DNA of 40,724 nucleotides. Source: Actinomadura roseirufa. GTDB lineage: Bacteria; Actinomycetota; Actinomycetes; Streptosporangiales; Streptosporangiaceae. The notes under the pieces were generated by a model. That model searched no databases. It was not told the DNA's origin and saw nothing but the letters and a program-made list of their open reading frames with translations. Location: positions 1 through 40,724 of the forward strand of contig NZ_CAACVB010000046.1 in NCBI RefSeq assembly GCF_900659635.1. The letters are read 5' to 3'. Of this stretch, positions 1 through 8,438 are shown one piece after another; position 1 is the stretch's first letter, and the number at the start of each line of letters is the position of its first letter. Both the position numbers and the translations under genes were made by a program.

Positions 1-1416
1 TTCGCCAACATCCGGCTGCGCAACCAGCTCCTGGACGACGTGGAGGGCGGCTTCACCCGCGACTTCACCCAGGACGGCGCCGCTCCCGGGGACGGGGCCG
101 ATCCGACGCCCGTGGCCGTCCTCGCCGCCCGCGACCCGGGCGCCCCGGCGGCCTCGCCCAGCGGTCCCGCCCGGACCCTCCGCGCCTCGGCGGAAGCGGA
201 TGCGCCGAACCCGGAGGAACCGCCCGCCGACGAGGCCCAGGAGGGCGGTGAGGGGGAGGCCAGGCCCGCCTGGGGCTCGCCGGAGGACGCCGGTGACTCC
301 GAGGAGCCCCTGGGAGACGGCGGGTACGGAGAAGGCGGGCACGGGGGCGTGGAGCCGCCGGCCTCGGGCATCCGGCCGCCGGGACGGGGCGGACGGCACC
401 TGAGCGAGGAGGGCGCTCCCGCGCCGGGCGGCACGGGCCCCTCGCGGAGGGCCGCCGGGCGCGCCGACGGCCGGAGAGGGCCGCTCTCCGGCGCGCTGTG
501 GAAGACCCTGCACCGCAGGGACGGGGACGCGCACGCCACGGCCGACGAACGGGAGCTCGACCGGCACCGCATCGGCTGTGCGGAGTGCCGCGAACGCGGC
601 CGGGTGCGCGCCGCGGCCCTGCTGAGGACGGCGCCCGCGCCGGTGCTGCCCGCCGCGCTCCGCCACCGGGTCATGCACACGGCCACGGATCCGGAACTGG
701 CCGGATATCGCGCCGACATCGCCGCGCGGGGCGGCACGCTCACGCCGGAGGGCCTGCCGAGCCAGCCGGACGTCCCGTCCCCCTTCACGCGCCGGTGGCT
801 GCTCACGGGCGGCGGCATGGCGGGCGCGCTGGTCGTCGCGCTGGTGGCCGTCCTCGTGATGGGCCCCGGCCTCGGCGGCAACTCGCTGTCGTGGCCGCCG
901 TTCCGCACGCATCCGCAGCCGTCGGTCACCCGCCAGTCCCCGGGCGCCAGTCCGGGGCACGGCGGCCACGGGGGCTCGGCGGGGTCCGGACCGGGCGCTC
1001 CGGGGCACCCGGGCGGGCCGGTCGTCCGGCCCCAGAAGGACGAGCGGGGCGCCAAGTCCCCTTCGCCGTCGCATCCGTCGCAGCAGCAGACGCCGCAGCC
1101 CTCCACGTCGCCTTCCCCGGAGGACCCCGGCGTCCTCACCGTGAACCCGGGGCGGATCGAGCTGCGCACCTCCAGGAGCGCTCAGATCCGGCTCTCCGCC
1201 GGGGGCGGCCCCGTCACCTGGACCGCGGCGTCCTCGTCGAGCCGCCTCGTCCTGTCGCGGATGCAGGGCGGCATCGCCAAGGGCGCCACGGACCAGGTGA
1301 CGGTCACGCTGCGGACCGTCCTGATCGGCCTTCCCGGAGAGGGGATACTGACCTTCAGCGACGCTCAGGGCACCGCACACAGCGTCACGGTGGTGTGGAG
1401 CGCCACGATCCTCTAG
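1..1416 (+). CDS. C-terminal part of sigma-factor-like protein with zinc-finger-like motif, membrane segment and BACON-like domain (5' end outside window)
   Basis: The frame is open from base 1, so the true start lies upstream. What is visible is a long Pro/Gly/Glu-rich linker, then an H-x3-C-x2-C motif (HRIGCAEC, about bases 568-591) like the ZAS motif of zinc-binding anti-sigma factors. A stretch reading VLPAALRHRVMHTATDPELA follows. One hydrophobic segment (about bases 793-880) is followed by a Ser/Pro/Gly-rich spacer and a C-terminal beta-rich domain that resembles BACON/Ig-like domains. From memory, the part after the Cys motif resembles C-terminal extensions of some actinobacterial sigma-70 family proteins. 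Whether a sigma domain exists upstream cannot be seen here. The topology implies a cytoplasmic N-terminus and an extracytoplasmic C-terminal domain. Confidence 0.6.
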   Translation, partial: FANIRLRNQLLDDVEGGFTRDFTQDGAAPGDGADPTPVAVLAARDPGAPAASPSGPARTLRASAEADAPNPEEPPADEAQEGGEGEARPAWGSPEDAGDSEEPLGDGGYGEGGHGGVEPPASGIRPPGRGGRHLSEEGAPAPGGTGPSRRAAGRADGRRGPLSGALWKTLHRRDGDAHATADERELDRHRIGCAECRERGRVRAAALLRTAPAPVLPAALRHRVMHTATDPELAGYRADIAARGGTLTPEGLPSQPDVPSPFTRRWLLTGGGMAGALVVALVAVLVMGPGLGGNSLSWPPFRTHPQPSVTRQSPGASPGHGGHGGSAGSGPGAPGHPGGPVVRPQKDERGAKSPSPSHPSQQQTPQPSTSPSPEDPGVLTVNPGRIELRTSRSAQIRLSAGGGPVTWTAASSSSRLVLSRMQGGIAKGATDQVTVTLRTVLIGLPGEGILTFSDAQGTAHSVTVVWSATIL

Positions 1417-1419
1417 CGC

Positions 1420-1454
1420 CGGTGACCGGACCCGGGCCCCGGGTCCGGTCACCG
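1420..1454. terminator. Strong bidirectional hairpin between convergent genes
   Basis: A near-perfect inverted repeat has arms at 1420-1436 and 1438-1454 with a one-base centre; the outer arm begins CGGTGACCGGACCCGGG. It lies between the stop of the upstream rightward gene (1416) and the stop of the leftward phospholipase gene (1478). This is the expected place for a shared terminator. No clear T-tract follows, which is common in high-GC actinomycetes. Confidence 0.75.
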
Positions 1455-1477
1455 TCAGGTCGTGCGGAGGGGCGCGC

Positions 1478-3508
1478 TCAGCGCTTGTTGACCGCGGGGT
1501 CGGTCGTGCTGGGACGCCCGGTCTCGACGTGGCCCGCCACGCGGCGGACGAAGGTCTCGTCGTTCACGGACGTCACGGTGAGGTCGTACCAGGAGTTGGC
1601 CCGGCCGAGCCCGGCGGTGTGGACGGCCTGGTCGCCCGGACGGATCGTGTAGGTCGTGGAGTGGTCGCGGTAGGCGTCCTTGACCGTGACCCGGTGAGCG
1701 GATCGGCCGTTGTTGGTCAGGATGAGCTGCAGGGCGCCCCCATGGTGACGGACGCTCACTTCGGGGCCCACACCGTTCCCCGCGAAGGTGCGCAGGAAGC
1801 CGTTGGGACCGGACACGGTGAAGTCGTAGGCGCCGCTGACGTCCCAGCTCTCGGTCAGCTTCTTACGGTCGTGGACGGTGTAGGACCACGGGCCGCCCTG
1901 CTGGGTCGTGGAGGTCACCGTGTAGCAGATCCCCGTGTTGTTGCCGGTACCGAACTCGATGGTGAACTTCCCGCGTCCGGCCTTGGCGTCGACCTTGGGC
2001 TCGTAAGGCAGCGGACGTGCGAGACGGAGGCCGGGCTCCTGCAGCGGGAGGGCGGGGCTGGCCGGTGGGGTGGGCACGTAGTCGTTGTGCCGCTGGTGGT
2101 CCTTGGGGGTGTAGGCGCCGGTGTCGGGGAGGGACGCCGCGCGTTCGTTCGGGCGGACGAAGTCCAGCGCGGAGGTGAGGTCCCCGCAGACGGCGCGGCG
2201 CCAGGGGGAGATGTTCGGCTCGCGCACCCCGAAGCGTCGTTCCATCAGCTGGATGATGGAGGTGTGGTCGAAGACCTGGGAGCAGGCCCAGCCGCCCTTG
2301 CTCCAAGGGGAGACGACGAACATGGGCACGCGCTGGCCCAGCCCGTAGGGGCCCTTCACGTAGCTCGCGGAGCCGGGGTACACCTCGTTGGTGGGATCGG
2401 CGGTGGACCGTCCCTGCGCGGGTGACAGCGGCGGGGAGGGTGGCACGACGTGGTCGTAGAAACCGTCGTTCTCGTCGTAGGTGACGAGGAGGACGGTCTT
2501 GCTCCACACCTCGGGGTTGGCGGTCAGCGCGTCCAGGACCTTGGAGATGTACCAGGCGCCGTAATTCACGGGCCAGTTCGGGTGCTCGCTGTACGCCTCG
2601 GGGGCGGCGATCCAGGAGATCTGAGGGAGATTTCCGCTTTTCACGTCCGCCTTGAGGATGCGGAACAGGTCATCGCCCGCCTTGGCGTTCGTTCCGGTGC
2701 GCGCCTTGTCGTAGAGCGGGTCGCCGGGCTTGGCGTTGCGGTACTTGTTGAAGTACAGCAGGGAGTTGTCGCCGTAGTTGCCGATGAAGGCGTCGTTGGT
2801 CCAGCCCCAGCTTCCGGCGGCGTCCAGCCCGTCACCGATGTCCTGGTAGATCTTCCAGGAGACACCGGCCTTCTCCAGCCGTTCCGGATAGGTGGTCCAG
2901 TCGTAGCCGCGCTCGTCGTTGGCGAGGACGGGACCTCCCCCGCTGCCGTCGTTGCCGGTGTAGCCCGTCCACATGTAGTAGCGGTTCGGGTCGGTGTTGC
3001 CGACGAATGAGCAGTGGTAGGCGTCGCACAAGGTGAAGGCGTCGGCGAGCGCGTAGTGGAAGGGGATGTCCTTACGCGTCAGGTAGGCCATCGTCGTCGC
3101 CGTCTTGGCGGGGATCCACTGGTCGTACCTGCCGTTGTTCCAGGCCTTGTGGCCGCCATTCCAGTCGTGGTTCAGGCCCTGGAGGAACTGCATTCCGAGG
3201 TCGTCCGCGTCCGGGTGGAAGGGCAGGACGTCCTTGTCTCCGTCCGGCTGGTGCCAGACGGTCTTGCCATTGGGAAGGATCGCCGGGCGGGGGTCGCCGA
3301 AGCCGCGGATGCCCCGAAGGGAACCGAAGTAGTGGTCGAAGGAGCGGTTCTCCTGCATGAGCACGACGATGTGCTCGACATCGCGGATCGTGCCGGTGCG
3401 GTGGTGCGCCGGGATCGCCGCCGCCTTGGCGATGCTCGCGGGCAGTGCGGTGAGGGCGGCTGCTCCGCCCGCCACCTGGAGAAAGCGCCGCCGGTTGACT
3501 TCCGTCAT
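1478..3508 (-). CDS. Phosphocholine-specific phospholipase C, Tat-exported
   Basis: This 676-aa protein is of the non-haemolytic/phosphocholine-type phospholipase C family, which hydrolyses phosphatidylcholine-type lipids outside the membrane. The N-terminus has a twin-arginine signal (RRRFLQ at residues 6-11, then an Ala-rich hydrophobic stretch ending near AKAAA). Family motifs are clear: ENRSFDHYFGS (about 53-63), the NTDPNRYYMWTG region, YDENDGFYDHV, and SPWSKGG followed by FDHTSI. The last 200 or so residues look like the two DUF756 beta domains typical of this family, and the length is normal. ATG start at 3508. The gene is monocistronic and convergent with the preceding gene. The substrate assignment comes from the family, not from this sequence. 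Confidence 0.93.
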   Translation of the reverse strand: MTEVNRRRFLQVAGGAAALTALPASIAKAAAIPAHHRTGTIRDVEHIVVLMQENRSFDHYFGSLRGIRGFGDPRPAILPNGKTVWHQPDGDKDVLPFHPDADDLGMQFLQGLNHDWNGGHKAWNNGRYDQWIPAKTATTMAYLTRKDIPFHYALADAFTLCDAYHCSFVGNTDPNRYYMWTGYTGNDGSGGGPVLANDERGYDWTTYPERLEKAGVSWKIYQDIGDGLDAAGSWGWTNDAFIGNYGDNSLLYFNKYRNAKPGDPLYDKARTGTNAKAGDDLFRILKADVKSGNLPQISWIAAPEAYSEHPNWPVNYGAWYISKVLDALTANPEVWSKTVLLVTYDENDGFYDHVVPPSPPLSPAQGRSTADPTNEVYPGSASYVKGPYGLGQRVPMFVVSPWSKGGWACSQVFDHTSIIQLMERRFGVREPNISPWRRAVCGDLTSALDFVRPNERAASLPDTGAYTPKDHQRHNDYVPTPPASPALPLQEPGLRLARPLPYEPKVDAKAGRGKFTIEFGTGNNTGICYTVTSTTQQGGPWSYTVHDRKKLTESWDVSGAYDFTVSGPNGFLRTFAGNGVGPEVSVRHHGGALQLILTNNGRSAHRVTVKDAYRDHSTTYTIRPGDQAVHTAGLGRANSWYDLTVTSVNDETFVRRVAGHVETGRPSTTDPAVNKR

Positions 3509-3744
3509 GGCTGGAGTGCCTTCCTGCTGGGCCTTGCGATGGGGGAGGGACCAGGCCAGCAGAGGTCAGGGAATTCTCCGCGACCGGTACGCGACGCCGC
3601 TCGTAACGCCGAACGAAGGCGGCGTCCGCCCGGCGTCAAGGTGACGATCAGGGGGCGGCCGGGCCCTAAAAGGCTCTACCGCCGGCTGTCATGACACGTC
3701 CCGTTCTTCGGAGTCAACTACTCTCAGTGAAGAAGGGAACACCT

Positions 3745-4863
3745 ATGAAACGCCAGTCGTCCGGCGGCGCGGCGGCCGCGGCGTCCCTGCCCGGCATCGC
3801 GGTGCTGGAGTCCTTCGCCGGAGCAACCTGGGAAGCCAGATGGGCCGCCGCGCTCTCCTACGCGGCCGCGCAGACCTACAAGCCGACGATCGTGCTGCCC
3901 AACGGCGAGATCACGCTGGGCGGCGGGCCCTACCGCCTCTTCGACGGCCTGCGGGTCAGCGGCCCGGTCGGCGCCGGCGAACGGGAGTTCACCACCCGCG
4001 GGCCGTCCTGCGTCGTCACCGTGACCGGCAAGCCGCTGTTCGCCATGCCCGGGGGCGACGTGTCGAACCTGTGGTTCAAAGGCGTCCAGTTCCGCGCCAA
4101 GACGCGTCTCGACTGGATGGTGCGCACCACCGACTTCGGCGGCGGCCCCATCATGAAGGACGCCGACTTCCACTCCCTCGGCTGGGTCGGGTTCTCCTCG
4201 GTCATGCACGCCCGGCACCTGCGGGTCTCCATCCAGGACATGTACTGCAACAACGGAAGCGACGTGCAGTTCCGCCTGGCCGGTTCCGACAACTTCTACT
4301 GGACGCAGGGGCGCAACTATCTGAGCGGGAGCGTCCCGCCCACGGCGGCCGCCTACGTGTACTTCACGTCCATGTCCCGCACCCGGGTCGGTGCCCTGTA
4401 CGTCACGCCGCAGGGAGCGTCGGCCTTCCGGATCGACGGAGGCTACGGCGGCCTCAGCTTCGAGGGGACGCTGCTCGACTCCACCGGCAGGACGAAGGAC
4501 ACCGCGTGCCAGGGAGCCGCACTCTACATCCACTCCGGCGAGGGCCACACCTTCACCAACCTCTGGTTCTTCAACAACTGCACGAATCCCGGGGCCACCG
4601 GGCGGGCCGGCGAGAAGGGGCAGGTGTTCATCGGCGGCGGCGCGGACGAGATCGTCTTCTCCGGCTGCCAGTGGTCCGGCGGCGCGAAGCAGCCCGTGGC
4701 CACCCCGCGCGGCACGCCGGCGATCTACGCCCAGTCCGGCGTGGCCAACGTCCGGGTCACCGACCCGCTGGCGCCCAACGGCGGCGAGAAGCGTCTCCAG
4801 CAGGCCGCCGCGGGCACCTTCAGCTGCAACGACCCCGAATGGAAGATCGTCACCGGCGGCTGA
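3745..4863 (+). CDS. Predicted right-handed beta-helix protein
   Basis: This is a 372-aa protein. I chose the ATG at 3745 because AGAAGGGAA lies just upstream; an in-frame GTG at 3691 would add 18 residues. Short beta-strand-like turns with repeated Asn, Gly and aromatic residues (for example VSNLWFKGVQF and FTNLWFFNNCTN) suggest a pectate-lyase-like right-handed beta-helix, as in polysaccharide lyases and tail-spike-like proteins. No classical signal peptide is visible; the N-terminus is Ala/Gly-rich (MKRQSSGGAAAAASLPG). No catalytic triad can be assigned. Its neighbours (phospholipase upstream on the other strand, small unknown gene downstream) do not explain its role. Confidence 0.7.
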   Translation: MKRQSSGGAAAAASLPGIAVLESFAGATWEARWAAALSYAAAQTYKPTIVLPNGEITLGGGPYRLFDGLRVSGPVGAGEREFTTRGPSCVVTVTGKPLFAMPGGDVSNLWFKGVQFRAKTRLDWMVRTTDFGGGPIMKDADFHSLGWVGFSSVMHARHLRVSIQDMYCNNGSDVQFRLAGSDNFYWTQGRNYLSGSVPPTAAAYVYFTSMSRTRVGALYVTPQGASAFRIDGGYGGLSFEGTLLDSTGRTKDTACQGAALYIHSGEGHTFTNLWFFNNCTNPGATGRAGEKGQVFIGGGADEIVFSGCQWSGGAKQPVATPRGTPAIYAQSGVANVRVTDPLAPNGGEKRLQQAAAGTFSCNDPEWKIVTGG

Positions 4864-4894
4864 CCCGCCCGGCATGCCCGAGCCCGGCGCCCCG

Positions 4895-4926
4895 GCCACT
4901 CCGGGCCGCCGCCACTCCGGGCCGCC
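4895..4926. repeat. Tandem 16-bp direct repeat (two copies)
   Basis: The unit GCCACTCCGGGCCGCC occurs twice head to tail at 4895-4910 and 4911-4926. It sits in the short convergent gap between the beta-helix gene and the leftward small gene. Probably local slippage; no function is apparent. Confidence 0.8.
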
Positions 4927-4927
4927 G

Positions 4928-5224
4928 CTACAGCGGCTCGCTCACCCACCGCCAGCCATCGGTGCCGAGGGAGGCGTGGACGACCCGGGCGCCGCTGGAG
5001 TCCTCAAGCTGGCTCACCGTTCGTATCAGCTGCCGGTGGAAGTCCGCGGGCGGGCGCCGCAGGGCCGTCCCCTCCAGGAGGGCCACGCTGACCTGCGGCT
5101 GGTCGTGGAGCTGCGCGGTCAGCCGCCCGGTCTCGTCGAACCGGAGCATCACGATAGCGTCGGCGCGGATGAGGTCACGTCCCTCATGGGCGGCGATCCA
5201 CACCTCGGTGCGCGTTCCACTCAT
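4928..5224 (-). CDS. Small hypothetical protein (98 aa)
   Basis: The encoded protein begins MSGTRTEVWIAAHEGRD. The ATG at 5224 is preferred because GAGGAG lies 9 bases upstream. The upstream ATG at 5233 directly abuts that Shine-Dalgarno sequence and would be poorly placed. The composition is balanced, with alternating hydrophobic residues and no Cys or membrane segment, consistent with a small soluble alpha/beta protein. I do not recognise the family. It is a single gene, convergent with the beta-helix gene and divergent from the hydrolase gene. Confidence 0.6.
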   Translation of the reverse strand: MSGTRTEVWIAAHEGRDLIRADAIVMLRFDETGRLTAQLHDQPQVSVALLEGTALRRPPADFHRQLIRTVSQLEDSSGARVVHASLGTDGWRWVSEPL

Positions 5225-5436
5225 CTGCGCCATCTCCTCGTCTCAGGTTCTGGATCGCGCTCATTACCATTGCAACACAGCCTCCGGCCCATAGCGCCGG
5301 GCCCGTACGGCCACCCTGCCCCTGGAACACGGGCCGGGATGTACCCGGGCCCGTGACTCCGGGATCTCCCCGATCTCCCCCTGAGATCGCGTCCGGGGTG
5401 CTGCTCACCGCGCCGCCGGGTTGCGATCATCGGCGC

Positions 5437-6732
5437 ATGATCCCCCTGCCGGCAACGCCGAAGATGCCCCCGGTGACCACGATCCGCCACGGCCTGACCC
5501 GCCGAGCCGCCCTTACCGCGGCCGGGACGGTGGGCCTGCTTCTCGCCGTCACCGGGACGGCCGCGGCCGGCCACGTCCCCGCCGTCGAGACCGTGCGAGA
5601 CGGTGACGCGCGCTCACCAGAAGGGCAGGTGAACCTGACGCTGCCGCCGCCGACCGGCGCGCACGCGATCGGAACGACGTCGCTGCACCTCGTCGACCAT
5701 GCGCGTCAGGACCCGTGGACCTCGTCCACGCGCGAACTGATGATCAGTGTGTGGTACCCGTCCCGGAGCGGCGAAGGACACCGGCGAGCCCCGTGGCTGC
5801 CGCCCGCGGCGTCGAGGCTGTACAAGCAGCAGGTCGGCGAGCAGTTGCGGACGTCCCTGGACGAGGTCGCACTCCCGGCGACCCACGCGGGCTGGAACGC
5901 CCCGGTCGCGGCGGGCCGCCGCCATCCGGTCGTGCTCTTCTCCCCGGGCTACAACTCCATACGCGCGCTCAACACCGCGCTGGTCGAGGATCTCGCCAGC
6001 CGGGGATATGTGGTCGTCACCATCGACCACACCCACGAGGCCCCGATCGTGGAGTTTCCCCACGGCAGGCTGGAACTGGGCCGTGCACCACGCGATCCCG
6101 AGGAGGACATCGCCAGGATCATGCGGGTGCGCCGGGACGACACCCGGTTCGTCCTGGACGAGATCACGGCGCTGAACACCGGCGGGAATCCGGACGCCGG
6201 CCACCGCCGCTTGCCCCGCGGGCTCGGCGGGTCCCTCGATCTGTCCAGGATCGGCATGTTCGGTCACTCGCTCGGCGGTGCCACGGCCGCGGAGGTGATG
6301 GCGCGCGATCCCCGCGTCCTCGCGGGCGCCGACCTGGACGGCTCCATTCCGGGCCCGGTCGCCTCGACCGGCCTGGATCGTCCCTTCCTGCTGATGAGCA
6401 ACGCCACCCATGGGCGCGACAACGACCCCACCTGGGAGGAGTTCTGGGGTCATCTGCGGGGCTGGCGCCGTGAGCTGCGCCTGCGCGACTCCGGGCACCA
6501 GACCTACACCGACGACGCTCCGCTGGCACGGCAGCTGATCGAGGCGCTCCCGCTGTCGCCCCCGGTGGTCGCCCAGCTGACCGAGAGGATCGGGACGATC
6601 GACGCCGGCCGGGCCGTCGCCGCCGAACGCGCCTACCTGGGCTCCTTCTTCGATCTTCACCTGCGTCACCGCGATGACCACCTGCTGTCCGGGCCATCCC
6701 CGCGCTACCCGGAGATCACGTTCGTGCCCTGA
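5437..6732 (+). CDS. Alpha/beta hydrolase, PAF-acetylhydrolase-like, Tat signal
   Basis: This alpha/beta-hydrolase of about 431 aa resembles the platelet-activating-factor acetylhydrolase/dienelactone-type group. The nucleophile elbow GHSLGG is encoded at about 6262-6279, the acid is likely in the DLDGS segment just after it, and the catalytic His in DSGHQTY. The N-terminus carries an RR motif (GLTRRAAL) before a hydrophobic Ala/Leu/Gly stretch ending TAAAG, so Tat export is likely. The start is uncertain: in-frame ATGs lie at 5437 and 5464, both upstream of the RR motif and neither with a clear Shine-Dalgarno. The likely reaction is hydrolysis of short acyl esters; the substrate is unknown. 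Confidence 0.82.
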   Translation: MIPLPATPKMPPVTTIRHGLTRRAALTAAGTVGLLLAVTGTAAAGHVPAVETVRDGDARSPEGQVNLTLPPPTGAHAIGTTSLHLVDHARQDPWTSSTRELMISVWYPSRSGEGHRRAPWLPPAASRLYKQQVGEQLRTSLDEVALPATHAGWNAPVAAGRRHPVVLFSPGYNSIRALNTALVEDLASRGYVVVTIDHTHEAPIVEFPHGRLELGRAPRDPEEDIARIMRVRRDDTRFVLDEITALNTGGNPDAGHRRLPRGLGGSLDLSRIGMFGHSLGGATAAEVMARDPRVLAGADLDGSIPGPVASTGLDRPFLLMSNATHGRDNDPTWEEFWGHLRGWRRELRLRDSGHQTYTDDAPLARQLIEALPLSPPVVAQLTERIGTIDAGRAVAAERAYLGSFFDLHLRHRDDHLLSGPSPRYPEITFVP

Positions 6733-6847
6733 CGCTGTCCGCCTTGGTGCACTCATCACCGTCTCCGAGACGAAATTGACGAATCCGAGAGGGAGCGGGG
6801 CGGATCCGACGGTAGGTAGCAAGAACACGCTCCCTTCAGGAGGACGC

Positions 6848-7717
6848 ATGTGCCGGTTGTTCGGGCTGTCGGCCGCGCCGCACCGGGTGCACGCCACGTT
6901 CTGGTTGCTGGAGGCGCGCGACAGCCTCGCCCAGCAGAGCCGCCGGGAACCCGACGGGACGGGGCTCGGCGTGTTCGGGGCCGACGGCGCTCCGCAGGTC
7001 GACAAGCAACCGGAGGCCGCCTACCTGGATCGGACGTTCGCCAGGGAGGCCAAGGAACGCCGTTCCACCACGTTCCTCGCCCACGTCCGCTTCGCCTCCA
7101 CCGGCGGCCTCGACCCGCGCAACACGCACCCGTTCGAGCAGCGGGGCCGGCTGTTCGCGCACAACGGCGTCGTCCACGACCTGCCCGCGCTGGACGCCGA
7201 GCTCGGTGCCGACCGGGACCTCGTCGCGGGCGACACCGACTCCGAGCGGTTCTTCGCCCTGATCACCAAGCGGGCCGACGCCAACGGCGGCGACGTGGGC
7301 GCGGCGATCGCCGACGCCGCGCGGTGGATCGCCGCGAACCTGCCGATCTACGCCCTCAACCTGATCCTCACAACACCGACCGACCTGTGGGCCCTGCGCT
7401 ACCCGGACACGCACCGCCTGTTCGTGCTGCGGCGCGCCGCGGGCGGGGCCCACGGCGGGCGCCATCTGGAGCACGCGAGCGCCTCCGGGCGCATCCGTGC
7501 CCGCGTCGGCGCGTTGTCGGCCCACCCGTCCGTCGCGGTCGCCAGCGAGCGGATGGACGAGGATCCCGGATGGCGCGCCCTGCGGTCCGGGGAGCTCGTG
7601 CACGTCGACGACCGGCTCGACGTCACCAGCGAGATCGTCGTCGACGGGCCGCCGCGCCACCTGCTGACCCTGGACGAGCTGGGCGACCACGCCGCCGCCT
7701 CCCAGAGCGGTGCCTGA
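6848..7717 (+). CDS. Class II glutamine amidotransferase (EgtC/YafJ-like)
   Basis: This 289-aa protein begins MCRLFG, so Cys2 would be the N-terminal nucleophile after Met removal, as in Ntn-type glutamine amidotransferases. Supporting motifs are LAHVRFAST, the NTHPFEQ segment, FAHNGVVHD and GDTDSERFF. The ATG at 6848 is fixed by CAGGAGG a few bases upstream and by the need for Cys at position 2. Relatives include EgtC (gamma-glutamyl removal in ergothioneine synthesis) and uncharacterised YafJ proteins. No egtA, egtB or egtD lies nearby, so a role in ergothioneine synthesis is not supported by context. Confidence 0.85.
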   Translation: MCRLFGLSAAPHRVHATFWLLEARDSLAQQSRREPDGTGLGVFGADGAPQVDKQPEAAYLDRTFAREAKERRSTTFLAHVRFASTGGLDPRNTHPFEQRGRLFAHNGVVHDLPALDAELGADRDLVAGDTDSERFFALITKRADANGGDVGAAIADAARWIAANLPIYALNLILTTPTDLWALRYPDTHRLFVLRRAAGGAHGGRHLEHASASGRIRARVGALSAHPSVAVASERMDEDPGWRALRSGELVHVDDRLDVTSEIVVDGPPRHLLTLDELGDHAAASQSGA

Positions 7718-7721
7718 CCGG

Positions 7722-8348
7722 TCAGGGGGACTGCAGCCAGAGCAGATTCAGGTCGTAGAAGACGGCGTCCTCGTCGAAGTACCTCATCTGCTCGTCGCGC
7801 CAGGACTGGTACTCCGGCGGCATCCGCGTCTGCTCGCCCTTGCGGGCCGCCTCCCTGGAGGTGAAGTACGCCACGCCGAGGCAGAACCCGTCGGGCCGGA
7901 TGCAGAACAGGCCGCCGATCATGTCGGGCCGCCGCCGGTTCAGGATCCGCTGCGCCCCGTCGGGGATGAACGGCCGTACCGCCTCCCGGTCGCGGACCCT
8001 GGTCTGCAGGATCTGGACGAACCCCGCGTCGTCGGAGCCGCCCCGTCCGAACGTCTCCACGTCGGTGTACATCTCGACGGTGACGTCGCCCTCGAACAGG
8101 TCACGGGTCTCGGCCCACCAGCGCGCCTGCGCGCGCCGCCGGTCGTTGCGGTGGGCCGCTCGCGGGGACGCGAAACGCGTCACGCCGATGTGCAGACCGT
8201 CGTCGGTCACCCCGCCGGTGGTGCCCAGCCATCCCTTGGCTCCGGGCGCCACGTCCCGGTACCAGCGCTCGGCGGCCTCCCGGAGGCGCTCCGCGTCGCG
8301 CGTCCGGCCCTTGACGATCTGGACACAGGGCTGGCGCTGGCCGAACAA
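7722..8348 (-). CDS. Hypothetical protein, probable duplicated dimeric alpha/beta barrel
   Basis: A 208-aa protein starting with TTG at 8348. The start is chosen because AGGAGGTG lies four bases upstream. Two similar halves can be seen: CVQIVKGRT ... GVTRFASPRAA in the first and FVQILQTRV ... GVAYFTSREAA in the second. This suggests a tandem ABM-like (antibiotic monooxygenase-like) ferredoxin fold. No catalytic residues or cofactor sites can be named. Its stop lies four bases from the stop of the convergent amidotransferase gene. Confidence 0.7.
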   Translation of the reverse strand: MFGQRQPCVQIVKGRTRDAERLREAAERWYRDVAPGAKGWLGTTGGVTDDGLHIGVTRFASPRAAHRNDRRRAQARWWAETRDLFEGDVTVEMYTDVETFGRGGSDDAGFVQILQTRVRDREAVRPFIPDGAQRILNRRRPDMIGGLFCIRPDGFCLGVAYFTSREAARKGEQTRMPPEYQSWRDEQMRYFDEDAVFYDLNLLWLQSP

Positions 8349-8438
8349 CGCTCACCTCCTCCCTCCGACGCTACCCAGCACGGGGCAAACCGGGCGTCAT
8401 GCCCCGTTGAAGATGCCGCCGCCGGGCGCCCGGCGCAC

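Noticed and set aside
6848..7717. Ergothioneine biosynthesis locus
   Set aside because: Only an EgtC-like gene is present; no egtA, egtB, egtD or egtE neighbours.
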